DNA of 64,000 nt from Jiangella muralis (GTDB lineage Bacteria; Actinomycetota; Actinomycetes; Jiangellales; Jiangellaceae). Location of the stretch: assembly GCF_001270745.1 (NCBI RefSeq), contig NZ_KQ434753.1, positions 62,001 through 126,000 of the forward strand, read 5' to 3'. A program made the position numbers and the translations under genes. A model generated the notes under the pieces. The model was given only the letters and a program-made list of their open reading frames with translations, had not been told where the DNA came from and searched no databases. Shown in pieces: positions 42,086 through 51,036 of this stretch. Numbering within the stretch: position 1 is the stretch's first letter; each line of letters begins with the position of its first letter.

Positions 42086-42553
42086 ATGGCCGCTACGCGC
42101 ACGGCCGGCCAAGACCTCGCCGGCCTGGTGCTTCCACTCGCCAAGGCGCTCGCCGCGTTGGAGTCCTCCGTCGCGCGCCGCCACGGAATGACATCGTGGC
42201 AGTGCGCCGTCCTGCGCGCCGCCGCCGAGCCGCCGGGCCGCACGCAACGCGAGATCGTCGGCGCCATCGGCTACGACCGCAACCGCATCGTCGCCGACCT
42301 CGACGACCTCGAACGGCGGGCGCTGCTGTTCCGCCGCGTCGACGACCTCGACCGGCGCTCCAACCGCATCGAGGTCACGGCGGCCGGGCGGCGGCTGGCC
42401 CGGGCCGTCGGCCGCGACCTGCGGGCCGGCGCCGACGACCTGCTGGCGGCGGTCGGTCCGGGCGACGACCGCGAGACGATGCTCCGGGCGCTCGCCGCGC
42501 TGCGCGACCGGTGCGCCGACGACGCCTGGAGCACGGCGTGGCTGCGCTCGTGA
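42086..42553 (+). CDS. MarR-family transcriptional regulator
   Basis: 155 aa. The winged helix (about 35-105) reads SWQCAVLRAAAEPPGRTQRE and then GYDRNRIVADLDDLERRALL, with the wing DDLDRRSNRIEVTAAGRR. It is flanked by dimerisation helices. TACGCT lies 6 nt before the ATG, so leaderless transcription is likely. It overlaps the GNAT gene (GTGA), so both are coupled. The effector is unknown. Confidence 0.88.
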   Translation: MAATRTAGQDLAGLVLPLAKALAALESSVARRHGMTSWQCAVLRAAAEPPGRTQREIVGAIGYDRNRIVADLDDLERRALLFRRVDDLDRRSNRIEVTAAGRRLARAVGRDLRAGADDLLAAVGPGDDRETMLRALAALRDRCADDAWSTAWLRS

Positions 42554-43101
42554 CGTTCACGTTCCGGCCGGTCACCCGGGCCGACCTCCCGCTGCTGGGC
42601 CGCTGGCTCGAGCAGCCGCACGTCGCCCGCTGGTGGAACCACGACACCGGTCCCGAGGACCTCGAGCGCGACTTCGGCGGCACCGCCGACGGCGCCGAGC
42701 CGGGTGAGGACCTGCTGGCCCTCGACGACGGCGTGCCGATCGGGTTGGTGCAGCGGTCGCGGCTGGCCGACTTCGCCGAGTACCGCGACGAGTTCGCCGC
42801 GCTCACCGACGTCCCCGAGGGCGCGGCCACGATCGACTACCTCGTCGGCGATCAGGACCGCGTCGGCCGCGGCGTCGGCACGGCGATGATCCGCGACGTC
42901 GTCGACGACACCTGGCGGACGCAGCCCGGCGTGCCCGCGCTGCTGGTCGCCGTCGTCGCCGCGAACAGGCGGTCGTGGCGGGCGCTGGAGCGGGCCGGGT
43001 TCCGCCGGGTCGCCGAAGGGCCGATGGAGCCGGACAACCCCGTCGACGACCCGCTGCACTACGTCTACCGGCTGGACCGGCCGGTCACGGACAGCGGATG
43101 A
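42550..43101 (+). CDS. GNAT acetyltransferase, AAC(6')-like
   Basis: 183 aa. N-terminal FRPVTRADLPLLGRWLEQPHV and VARWWNH are typical of the Acetyltransf_8/AAC(6')-Ib-like group, and the acetyl-CoA loop is QDRVGRGVGTAMIRDV. RAGFRR near the C-terminus completes the fold. The group includes aminoglycoside 6'-acetyltransferases and siderophore acylases, so the substrate is uncertain. It starts inside the marR stop and converges on fabH with a 17-bp overlap. Confidence 0.82.
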   Translation: MTFTFRPVTRADLPLLGRWLEQPHVARWWNHDTGPEDLERDFGGTADGAEPGEDLLALDDGVPIGLVQRSRLADFAEYRDEFAALTDVPEGAATIDYLVGDQDRVGRGVGTAMIRDVVDDTWRTQPGVPALLVAVVAANRRSWRALERAGFRRVAEGPMEPDNPVDDPLHYVYRLDRPVTDSG

Positions 43102-44023
43102 CCAGCCCCGCGTAGGACAGCCCGCCGCCGAAGCCGAACAGCAGCACCGGCGCGCCGACCGGCAGCTCGCGCCGCTCGACCAGCTTCGACAGCGCGATCG
43201 GGATGCTCGCCGCCGACGTGTTGCCGGACTCGACGACGTCGCGGGCGACGACGGCGTTCACCGCGCCGAGGCGCTTGGCCAGCGGTTCGATGATGCGCAG
43301 GTTGGCCTGGTGCAGCACGACACCGCCGAGGTCCTCCGGCGCGACGCCGCTGCGCTCGCACACCTGCCGGGCGATGCGCGGCAGCTCGGTGGTGGCCCAG
43401 CGGAACACCGCCTGGCCCTCCTGCCCGAACGTGCCGGGACGGCCCTCGATGCGCACCGCGTTCGCCATCTCCGGCACCGAGCCCCACGTCACCGGCCCGA
43501 CCTCCGGCTCGTCGGCGGCCACCAGCACCACCGCGCCCGCGCCGTCGCCGACCAGCACGCAGGTGGAGCGGTCGGTCCAGTCGGTGAAGTCGGTCAGCTT
43601 CTCCGACCCGATCACCAGCGCCTTCGACGCCGCGCCCGCGCGGATCGCGTGGTCGGCGGTCGCCAGCGCGTGGGTGAACCCGGAACAGGCGGTGTTGACG
43701 TCGATGGCGGCCGGCGTCGTCATGCCCAGCCGCGCCGCGACCCGGGCGGCCATGTTCGGCGACCGGTCGATGGCGGTGCAGGTGGCGACCACGAGGTAGT
43801 CGATGTCCGTGGCCGTCAGGCCGGCGTTGGCCAGCGCCTTCGCGGCGGCGTTCGCGGCCATGGCGTCGACGGTCTCGTCGGCGGCGGCGACGCGGCGGGT
43901 CTCGATGCCGACCCGGGAGCGGATCCACTCGTCGCTGGTGTCGACCATGGTGGCCAGCTCGGCGTTGGTGAGCACGCGCTCGGGCTGGTGGTGGCCGACG
44001 GCGACCACACGGGAGCCTGTCAT
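43085..44023 (-). CDS. fabH: Beta-ketoacyl-ACP synthase III family protein
   Basis: 312-residue thiolase-fold enzyme that condenses an acyl-CoA with malonyl-ACP to start fatty acid synthesis. The catalytic Cys113 is in VNTACSGFTHAL, His in VLHQANLRI and Asn in GNTSAASIP. The start at 44023 gives MTGSRVVAVGHHQPERVLTN. It stands alone, not in a fab cluster, so it may be a housekeeping copy elsewhere duplicated, or serve another acyl condensation. The upstream osmC gene is divergent. Confidence 0.88.
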   Translation of the reverse strand: MTGSRVVAVGHHQPERVLTNAELATMVDTSDEWIRSRVGIETRRVAAADETVDAMAANAAAKALANAGLTATDIDYLVVATCTAIDRSPNMAARVAARLGMTTPAAIDVNTACSGFTHALATADHAIRAGAASKALVIGSEKLTDFTDWTDRSTCVLVGDGAGAVVLVAADEPEVGPVTWGSVPEMANAVRIEGRPGTFGQEGQAVFRWATTELPRIARQVCERSGVAPEDLGGVVLHQANLRIIEPLAKRLGAVNAVVARDVVESGNTSAASIPIALSKLVERRELPVGAPVLLFGFGGGLSYAGLVIRCP

Positions 44024-44056
44024 GCTCGCAGCGTAGCCACCCGGGGAGGAGCGCCG

Positions 44057-44524
44057 ATGACGAGGCACCAATACACGACGACGGTCCGCTGGACCGGCGA
44101 CCAGGGCGCCGGCACCGCGTCGTACCGCGGCTACTCCCGCGCGCACGACGTCACCGCCGACGGCCGGCCGGTGCTGGCGGCCAGCTCGGACCCGGCGTTC
44201 CGCGGCGAGGCGGACCGCTGGAACCCGGAGCTGCTGTTCGTCGCCGCGCTCTCGGAATGCCACCTGTTGCAGTACCTGCACCTGTGCGCGGTGGCCGGCG
44301 TGGTCGTCACCGGCTACGAGGACACCGCCGGCGGGACCTTGGAGCTGACGCCCGACGGCGGCGGCGCGTTCACCGAGGTCGTGCTCCGCCCGGTCGTCAC
44401 CGTCGCCGACGCGTCGATGGTGGAGCAGGCCGTGGCGCTGCACGAGCGGGCGCACGAGCTGTGCTTCCTGGCGTCGTCGGTGCGGATGCCGGTGCGGCAC
44501 GAGCCCACGGTCACGGCCGGATGA
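44057..44524 (+). CDS. OsmC/Ohr-family protein
   Basis: 155 aa. The first redox cysteine is in LSECHLLQYLHLC and the second in HERAHELCFLASSVRMPV, which matches OsmC-type peroxidases that reduce organic hydroperoxides. It opens with a beta-rich half (YTTTVRWTGDQGAGTASYRG). GGGGAGGA lies about 8 nt before the ATG at 44057. Its stop overlaps the phosphotransferase start (ATGA). It is divergent from fabH. Confidence 0.86.
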   Translation: MTRHQYTTTVRWTGDQGAGTASYRGYSRAHDVTADGRPVLAASSDPAFRGEADRWNPELLFVAALSECHLLQYLHLCAVAGVVVTGYEDTAGGTLELTPDGGGAFTEVVLRPVVTVADASMVEQAVALHERAHELCFLASSVRMPVRHEPTVTAG

Positions 44525-45516
44525 CGCCCGGAGAGCTACGTGAGCGGGTCCGCGCCGACTTCGGCGTCGTTCTCGACGAGGTGACGCCGATCGGCCACGG
44601 CGCCGACGCGGCGGCCGCGGTGTGGATGGCGCGAGCCGGCGACGCACGGTACGCGGTGAAGTGGACCGGCGGCGGGTCGGCGGCCGGGCTGCTGCTGCCG
44701 TCGCGGCTGGCCGAGCTGGGCGTCGGCGGCGTCCCGGCGCCGGTCCCGACGCTGGACGGCGGGCTGTGGTCCGAGCGCGGCGGGCGGCGGCTGTCGCTGC
44801 AGCCGTGGGTCGGCGACGCGCGGGCGGTCGACGCCGGCCTGACGCCGGAGCAGTGGACGGCGTACGGCGCGCTGCTCGCGCGGGTGCACGCGGTGCCGCC
44901 GGACGACGCCGTCGCGCGGCAGCTGCCGGTCGAGGAGCACCGGCCCGACGCGGTGCTGACGGCGACGGCGCACGTGACCGCGCGGCTGGCCGCCGGGGAC
45001 GGCGGGCCGGGCGGCGCCGGCGACGACCTCGTGCGCGGGCTGGCCGCGGCGTGGCGCGACGGTGCGGAGCTGCTCGGCGCGCTGACGGCGCGGGCGGCCG
45101 TGCTGGGCGCCCGGCTGCGCGAGCGTCCGGCCCGTGCGGTGATCTGTCACACCGACTGCCACCTGGGCAACGTGCTTCTCGGCGCCGACGGCGCCGTCTG
45201 GCTGATCGACTGGGACGATGCGGCGCTGGCCCCGCCGGAGCGCGACCTGATGTTCGTCGTCGGCGGGCTGCCGGGGTACGCACCGGTCGGCGAACGCGAG
45301 CTGGGCTGGTTCACCGCGGGCTACGGCCCGGCCGGCGTCGACCCGGACCGGCTGGCCTACTACCGGGCGGTCCGCGCGCTGGGCGACCTCACCGAGTTCG
45401 CGGCCGAGCTGCTCGACCCGCCCGGCGACCGCGCCGGCCGTGAGTTCGCGCTCTCCGTCGTCCGTACCGAGCTGGCCGGCGCCGGGCTGGCCGCCCTCGC
45501 CGTCGTGAGAGCATGA
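44521..45516 (+). CDS. APH-family phosphotransferase
   Basis: 331 aa with a protein-kinase-like fold. The Brenner motif is CHTDCHLGNVLL (Asp and Asn catalytic/Mg2+), followed by VWLIDWDDAALAPPERDLMF with the DFG-equivalent Asp. An N-lobe lysine is in ARYAVKWTGG. The best resemblance is to spectinomycin/viomycin-type or uncharacterised APH proteins; antibiotic resistance is possible but not shown. It overlaps osmC upstream and the ZnF-UBP gene downstream (ATGA both), forming a three-gene unit. Confidence 0.8.
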   Translation: MTPGELRERVRADFGVVLDEVTPIGHGADAAAAVWMARAGDARYAVKWTGGGSAAGLLLPSRLAELGVGGVPAPVPTLDGGLWSERGGRRLSLQPWVGDARAVDAGLTPEQWTAYGALLARVHAVPPDDAVARQLPVEEHRPDAVLTATAHVTARLAAGDGGPGGAGDDLVRGLAAAWRDGAELLGALTARAAVLGARLRERPARAVICHTDCHLGNVLLGADGAVWLIDWDDAALAPPERDLMFVVGGLPGYAPVGERELGWFTAGYGPAGVDPDRLAYYRAVRALGDLTEFAAELLDPPGDRAGREFALSVVRTELAGAGLAALAVVRA

Positions 45517-45815
45517 CGGCCATGAGGACCTGCACGCACCTCGACACCGTCGCCGAGGTGACGCCGTCGGGCACCGGCTGCGAAGAGTGCCTGCGCGTCG
45601 GCGGCCGCTGGGTGCACCTGCGCATGTGCATGGCCTGCGGGCACGTGGGCTGCTGCAACAGCTCGCCGGGCAAGCACGCCACGGCGCACGCGAACGAGCA
45701 CTCCGACCACCCGATCATCCGGTCGTTCGAGCCGGGCGAGGACTGGTGGTACTGCTACGCCGACGAGCTCACCTTCGAGGTCGAGGGCCAGGCGCCGGCG
45801 CCGTCGCACCCGTGA
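45513..45815 (+). CDS. ZnF-UBP domain protein
   Basis: 100 aa made up of one UBP-type zinc finger: CTHL, CEECLRVGGRWVHLRMCMAC, GHVGCCNSSPGKHATAHANE and HPIIRSFEPGEDWWYCY. In eukaryotes this domain binds ubiquitin C-termini; bacterial stand-alone copies are common in actinobacteria, with unknown partners. Its start overlaps the phosphotransferase stop. The 178 bp up to the next gene hold a TTGGGC-N16-TAGCCT promoter candidate for the protease. Confidence 0.88.
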   Translation: MTAMRTCTHLDTVAEVTPSGTGCEECLRVGGRWVHLRMCMACGHVGCCNSSPGKHATAHANEHSDHPIIRSFEPGEDWWYCYADELTFEVEGQAPAPSHP

Positions 45816-45993
45816 TGTCACCACCGGACGATGGCGGGTCGCCCATACGGGTGATTCCTGACACATCAACGGTTGGGCCGGCCTAGGCATTGGGTAGCCT
45901 CGGTCGGCGGAGCGGCCGGCCGGGCCGCTGATCAGCGATTCGACCGGTACATCCGGTTCGGGGGACTTCGGTCAGAGGGGAAACGGGACGCCG

Positions 45994-48276
45994 GTGGACG
46001 CAACGTCGCTCGGCCGCCGGTTGCTCGGCGTCGCCGCCGCCTTCGTCGTCGCCGGCGGTGTGCTGGCCACGGCCGGTCCCGCCACGGCCCTCGAGGTCGA
46101 CACCACGCCGGCCGCGCCCGAGGTCCGGATGCGCGCCTATGACGCCGCCGACTTCGCCGACCAGGCCGTGCAGTTGCCGGCCGGGCTGACCGAGGCGATC
46201 CGGCGCGACCTCGGCCAGTCGCCCGAGGAGTACCTGGCGACGGCGGCGGCCGCGCGGCAGGCCGGCCGGGTCGTCGACTCGCTCGGCGACACCGTCCGGT
46301 CGGCGTGGCTGGACGGCCAGACGCTGCACGTCGCCGTCACCGGGCGCGGCGCCACGATCGCCGCCCGCAACGCCGGCGCGGAGGTGCAGGTCGGCGACGT
46401 CCTGGCCGACGCGCTCGCCGCGGCCCGTGCGCAGAACAAACTCGCCTACATCGACCGAGCGGCCGAGCGGGTCGTCGCCGTCGGCGCGGGCGTCCGGGGC
46501 GAACCGGTCCGCCAGGTGCGGCTGTCCGCGCGCTCGGACGAGCACGTCGGCGGCACCGGCGTCGCCGTCCGCGCCCCGCTGGCCGACTACCACTGCTCCG
46601 CCGCGTTCGCCGGCGCCGACGCCCACGGCTCGCCGCGGCTGCTGACCGCCGGTCACTGCGGCGTCGGCGCCGACGGCCCGTTCACCACCGGCGTCGACGC
46701 GGTGACGCCGGACGCGCCGCTGTCCACCGTCGAGCCGCTCGAATGGCCCGGCCTGATCGGCGACCCACTCGGCGAGTACGTCCAGGACAGCGTCACGTTC
46801 GGCGACGGCCACGACGCCGCCCTCATCTCCGTCGACGGCGACGTGCTGCCCGAGGTGGCCGGCTGGGGCCGGGACGCCGACGACACCGCGCTCGCCGTCC
46901 ACGACTCCGCCCGCGCCCTGGCCGGTGCGCCGGTCTGCGCGGCCGGCGTCGCGTCCGGCTGGAACTGCGGGCGCATCCTCGACGCACGGACGACCGTGCC
47001 GGTGAGCGGCCAGGACGTCACCGGCTTCCTGTTCGACGCGTGCGTGCTGCCCGGCGACAGCGGTGGCGCGATCACCGCCGGGACGTACGCGCTCGGCCTG
47101 AGCTCGGGCTCGACCTGGCCCGGATCGACCTGCGCCGACGGCGACCCCGTCGCGGGCGGCGACGACCTCAGCGTCGGCTACGCCCTCACCGACGTCGAGG
47201 CGCTCTACGGCGCGGACTGGGACCTCGCGGTGCGCGTCGGCGCGCCCGAGGTCGCCGCGCCCGCCGACGACGCCCCCGCCGGACCGACGCCCACGTTCAC
47301 CGGGACCGCCGACGCCGCCGCGGGCGCCGTCGTCACCGTCGAGATCGAGGACGGGCCGGAGCTGGAGGCGGAGGTCGGCGCGACCGGCCGGTGGAGCGCG
47401 CCGGTCGGCGGCGCGCTGGAGCCGGGCACGTACTCCTACACCGCGCGCACCACGCTGCGCCCCGCGACCGGCGACGACCCCGTCACGTCCGCGGAGACGA
47501 CCGGCGAGTTCGAGGTCGCGGAGCGGGCCGGGCTCGGCGTGAGCTGGCCCGCACCCGGCCACGTCAGCCCGGACGGGCGGCTCGCCTTCGAGGGCACCGG
47601 CCAGTCCGGCGCCGCCGTGATCCTGACCGTCGGCGGCGAGGAGCTGGCCCGCACCACCGTCGGCGCCGACGGCACCTGGTCGCTGCGGGCCGACTCCGCC
47701 CGCCCGGCCGGCCGGTTCGACGCCGTGCTGACGCAGGAGGCGGACGACGCGGCCGCGGTGCAGCCGGGCGCGGGGACCACGGAGCCCGCCGCCGCCTCGG
47801 TCACCGTCGCCGGCGTCGGCGTCGCACCGGGCGCGCCGGTGGTGAGCACGCCGCGAGGCCGGATCGCCGCCACCGACGCGGGCGCCCTCAGCGGCGCCGG
47901 CGTCCCGGGCGCCGCCGTGTCCGTGCGCGTCGCCGACGCCGCCGCCGACGTGGCGGACGCGCCGGAGCTGACCACCGAGGCCGGCGCCGACGGCGCGTGG
48001 ACGGTCCAGCTGGATGCCACGCTGCCCGCCGGGCGGCACGTCGTCGTCGCCACCCAGTCCGTCGACGACCTCACCTCCGAGCCGTCCGCCCCCGTCACCG
48101 TCGACGTGACGGCGACCGCCCGGTCGGCGGGCGGCCTCGACGGCCCCGCCGACCCCGCCTCCGACGGCGACGACGGACTGCCCGGTAGCGTGCTCGCCGC
48201 GGCAGCCGGAATCGTCCTCGCCGGTGTCGCCGTCGCCGGCGCCCTCGCCTGGCGCCGTCGCCGAACCGCCGGCTGA
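45994..48276 (+). CDS. Secreted S1 (streptogrisin-like) protease with Ig-like repeats and C-terminal anchor
   Basis: 760 aa. Signal peptide 1-32 (cleavage after GPATA), then a propeptide with the alpha-lytic-type motif LTEAIRRDLGQSPEEYLATA. The protease domain has His221 (LLTAGHCG), Asp274 (GHDAALISV) and Ser356 (VLPGDSGGAI), and paired cysteines. Three Ig-like or bacterial adhesin repeats (about 430-700) carry ADGTWSL/ADGAWTV signatures. The C-terminus is a membrane helix and RRRR tail; LPGSV replaces LPxTG, so sortase attachment is doubtful. It is paralogous to the next gene. GTG start at 45994. Confidence 0.85.
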   Translation: MDATSLGRRLLGVAAAFVVAGGVLATAGPATALEVDTTPAAPEVRMRAYDAADFADQAVQLPAGLTEAIRRDLGQSPEEYLATAAAARQAGRVVDSLGDTVRSAWLDGQTLHVAVTGRGATIAARNAGAEVQVGDVLADALAAARAQNKLAYIDRAAERVVAVGAGVRGEPVRQVRLSARSDEHVGGTGVAVRAPLADYHCSAAFAGADAHGSPRLLTAGHCGVGADGPFTTGVDAVTPDAPLSTVEPLEWPGLIGDPLGEYVQDSVTFGDGHDAALISVDGDVLPEVAGWGRDADDTALAVHDSARALAGAPVCAAGVASGWNCGRILDARTTVPVSGQDVTGFLFDACVLPGDSGGAITAGTYALGLSSGSTWPGSTCADGDPVAGGDDLSVGYALTDVEALYGADWDLAVRVGAPEVAAPADDAPAGPTPTFTGTADAAAGAVVTVEIEDGPELEAEVGATGRWSAPVGGALEPGTYSYTARTTLRPATGDDPVTSAETTGEFEVAERAGLGVSWPAPGHVSPDGRLAFEGTGQSGAAVILTVGGEELARTTVGADGTWSLRADSARPAGRFDAVLTQEADDAAAVQPGAGTTEPAAASVTVAGVGVAPGAPVVSTPRGRIAATDAGALSGAGVPGAAVSVRVADAAADVADAPELTTEAGADGAWTVQLDATLPAGRHVVVATQSVDDLTSEPSAPVTVDVTATARSAGGLDGPADPASDGDDGLPGSVLAAAAGIVLAGVAVAGALAWRRRRTAG

Positions 48277-48594
48277 CGCGGCCGCCACACCGCACCCGCC
48301 TCAGAGCGTCTGCCAACACACCCGCGACACGCGGGGCGACCTGCGCATCTCCTCGTGACACCAACGGTCAACGCGGTGGTTGTGCCCGAATTGCGACATT
48401 CACCACTTGAGCATTCAAATTTCTCGTCACACAGCGTGATGTCGGACATTCACCCTGATAGGTGCCGAGTACTTGAATATGCGGCAGAACGGTGCTGTAG
48501 GGTGACACAGGCTCCGGGGTGCCGTCGGCAGTTCCACCTCGCCGGCGGAGCACCGGTGCATTCCATGTCAATGACATTTCATTTTGGAGTTACT
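48277..48594 (+). promoter_or_regulatory. AT-richer intergenic region upstream of the second protease
   Basis: 318 bp, clearly less GC-rich than its neighbours. A promoter candidate is TTGAAT (48473-48478), 17-nt spacer, TGTAGG (48496-48501), giving a leader of about 85 nt. GACATTCACC occurs twice upstream (about 48400 and 48446) and TTGAGCATTCAA is palindromic; both could bind regulators. GGAG lies 7 nt before the GTG at 48595. Confidence 0.45.
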
Positions 48595-50907
48595 GTGAGC
48601 ACAGCCCTGCTGCGCCGTCGTGGCGTCGCGAGGGTCTCCGGTGTGATGGGCGTCTGCGCTCTCGTGAGCGCGGGCGTCGTCATCACCTCCACGGCCGCAT
48701 CGGCCGAGGAGGAGTCCGTCACCGGGACTCTGCAGACGTTCGCCACGGAGGCGTTCGCCCCCCAGGCCGATGAGCTCCCCACCGGCCTCGTGGAGGCCAT
48801 CCAGCGCGACCTCGGCATCTCCGCCGAGGAGTACCTCGCCAACGCGGCGGCCGCCAAGGTCGCCGCTGACGTCGTCGCGGAGCTCGAGGCCGCCGGCGTG
48901 AACATCAACGCTTCTGCCATCAGCGGCCAGGACGTCACCATCTACGTCGAGGCCGAGGCCGATGTCGCCGCCGCCGAGGCGGTCGGCGCCACCGTCAAGG
49001 TCGGCGTCCCCGAGGTCCCCGACGGCCTTGAGCAGCAGGAGCTCTACGCCCAGGACGACTTCAAGGGCGGCTACGGCTACGCCACCGCCGACGACCCCGA
49101 GGCTCCGAGCGCGCTCTACCGCTGCTCGGCCGGCCTCAACGGCACCTCGGGCGGCAACCCCGTCAACTTCACCGCGGGCCACTGCGGCTACGAGTTCGAC
49201 GAGGGCCACCCGATGTTCCACCTGCCGCTCGACGGCCCGCTGTTCGACAGCGACTCGTGGGTCGGCACCCCGGGCAACATGCCGCCGTTCCTCAGCGAGC
49301 CGCTGGGTGAGAACGGGCCGATGCACTTCGGCGCCGGCGAGGACGGCAACGACGGTGGTCTGCTCAACATCACCGAGCCGAGCTGGACCCCGGTCCCCCA
49401 GGTCGCGACCTGGGGCGGCGGCACGGAGGCTCCCGACGCCGGCGAGTCCGTGAACGTCTACGACTCCACCGACGCCATCGCGGGCCAGCCGGCCTGCAAG
49501 TCCGGCGCCACGTCGGGCTGGACCTGCGGCGAGGTCCTCTACGCCGAGGACACCGTCCAGCTGAGCACCGAAGAGACCGTCACGGCGTTCATCTTCACCG
49601 CCTGCATGCTGTCCGGTGACAGCGGTGGCGCGATCGTCTCGGGCAACTACGCCCTGGGCGTCGACTCGTTCTCCACCGCGGCCACCACGGCCACCTGCGA
49701 CTCCAGCAACTGGGACCCGGCGACGGACTACGACCCGGCCGAAGGCTTCGACGGTGACATCGGCGGCGGCTTCGCCGTCACCAGCGGCTCGGCCAACGCC
49801 GAGACCCTGTTCGGCGACGCCTACAGCCTGTCGATCCACGTCGGCACGCCGGCCGTCACCTCGCCGGAGGACGGCGCCACCACCGGCCAGACGCCGACCA
49901 TCTCGGGTTCGATCGACGCCGCCGAGGGCGCCACGGTCACCGTGGCGATCGAGGACGGCCCGACCGTCGAGGGCACCGTCGGCGCCGATGGCGCCTGGAG
50001 CGCCAAGGTCGACGAGGCGCTCGCGCCTGGCACGTACAACTACACCGCCACCGCTTCGCACACCGCGAACGGTGCGTCCGACGTCACCACCGGTGGCGAG
50101 ACGACGGGCAGCTTCGAGGTCGTCGAGAAGCAGGTCGAGGACCTCGCGGTCGACGCCCCGACCGAGGGCCAGACCACCGGCGACGCCCGTCCGCCCTTCT
50201 CCGGCACCGGCCAGCCCGGCGCCACCGTCGCCCTGACGGTCGGCGACGCCGAGTTCGGCTCCGCCGAGGTCGGCGAGGACGGCTCCTGGACGATCGCCCC
50301 GGAGAGCGACCTGCCGGTCGGCGTGCGCTTCGACGCCGTCGTCACGCAGACCTTCGAGGACGACACCCAGAAGGTCACGGTCGCCGGCCTCGGCATCGAG
50401 GCCGCCGCCGTCACCGTCACGGCTCCGGAGGACGGCTCGACCGTCGCCGGTGACGTGAACTTCGAGGGCACCTCGTTCGCCGGCGCCGACATCGGCCTGC
50501 TGCTCGAGGAGGCTGCCGACGCCGCTGGCGACGACGCGCAGCCGCGCCTGGGCCTGCGTGCCGAGGGCCAGGACGACGTCGAGGAGTGGGCCGGCGAGTT
50601 CGCGACCGACGACGCCGGCAACTGGACGTTCGACCCCGCCGAGGACCTGCCGGAGGGTGAGTACACCATCACCGCTCAGGCGAGCCTCGAGGGCGGCGAC
50701 CCCGAGCTGTCCAGCTCCGAGGCCGTGGCCTCCTTCACCGTGTCCAACGGTGACGGCGGCGACAACGGCAACGGCGAGGACGGTGACGAGGACCTCCCCG
50801 ACACCGGTTCGTCCGGCACCACCTGGATGGTCGTCGGCGGCATCGCGCTGCTGCTGGCCGGCGGCGCCGCGGTGGCCGTTCGCGCCCGCCGCAACACCAC
50901 CGCCTGA
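48595..50907 (+). CDS. Sortase-anchored S1 (streptogrisin-like) protease with Ig-like repeats
   Basis: 770 aa from GTG at 48595. The signal peptide ends near TAASA (36). A propeptide carries LVEAIQRDLGISAEEYLANA. The catalytic domain has His196 (NFTAGHCG), Asp253 (EDGNDGGLLNI) and Ser343 (MLSGDSGGAI). Ig-like repeats follow (about 430-715). The C-terminus has LPDTG at 734-738, a membrane helix and RARRN, a complete sortase signal. Longer frames upstream include the promoter region. Codon use is strongly biased to C-ending codons, as in highly expressed genes. It is the likely wall-bound partner of the preceding paralogue. Confidence 0.88.
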   Translation: MSTALLRRRGVARVSGVMGVCALVSAGVVITSTAASAEEESVTGTLQTFATEAFAPQADELPTGLVEAIQRDLGISAEEYLANAAAAKVAADVVAELEAAGVNINASAISGQDVTIYVEAEADVAAAEAVGATVKVGVPEVPDGLEQQELYAQDDFKGGYGYATADDPEAPSALYRCSAGLNGTSGGNPVNFTAGHCGYEFDEGHPMFHLPLDGPLFDSDSWVGTPGNMPPFLSEPLGENGPMHFGAGEDGNDGGLLNITEPSWTPVPQVATWGGGTEAPDAGESVNVYDSTDAIAGQPACKSGATSGWTCGEVLYAEDTVQLSTEETVTAFIFTACMLSGDSGGAIVSGNYALGVDSFSTAATTATCDSSNWDPATDYDPAEGFDGDIGGGFAVTSGSANAETLFGDAYSLSIHVGTPAVTSPEDGATTGQTPTISGSIDAAEGATVTVAIEDGPTVEGTVGADGAWSAKVDEALAPGTYNYTATASHTANGASDVTTGGETTGSFEVVEKQVEDLAVDAPTEGQTTGDARPPFSGTGQPGATVALTVGDAEFGSAEVGEDGSWTIAPESDLPVGVRFDAVVTQTFEDDTQKVTVAGLGIEAAAVTVTAPEDGSTVAGDVNFEGTSFAGADIGLLLEEAADAAGDDAQPRLGLRAEGQDDVEEWAGEFATDDAGNWTFDPAEDLPEGEYTITAQASLEGGDPELSSSEAVASFTVSNGDGGDNGNGEDGDEDLPDTGSSGTTWMVVGGIALLLAGGAAVAVRARRNTTA

Positions 50908-50934
50908 TCACCAGGTAGCTAGCACCAGCTGAAC

Positions 50935-50979
50935 CGAGTGGCCCCGGCCCCCGCCTCGTGCGGGGGCCGGGGCCACTCG
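50935..50979. terminator. Strong bidirectional terminator hairpin
   Basis: A perfect 20-bp stem (50935-50954 with 50960-50979, 5-nt loop) lies 28 bp after the protease stop; TTGTTA follows on the plus strand. The convergent DUF4143 gene ends 58 bp further, so the hairpin can serve both. Confidence 0.8.
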
Positions 50980-51036
50980 TTGTTACGGCATCGTGATGTG
51001 ACCCGCCTCGGTCACGCTGGGTGACGGCGACCCTTC

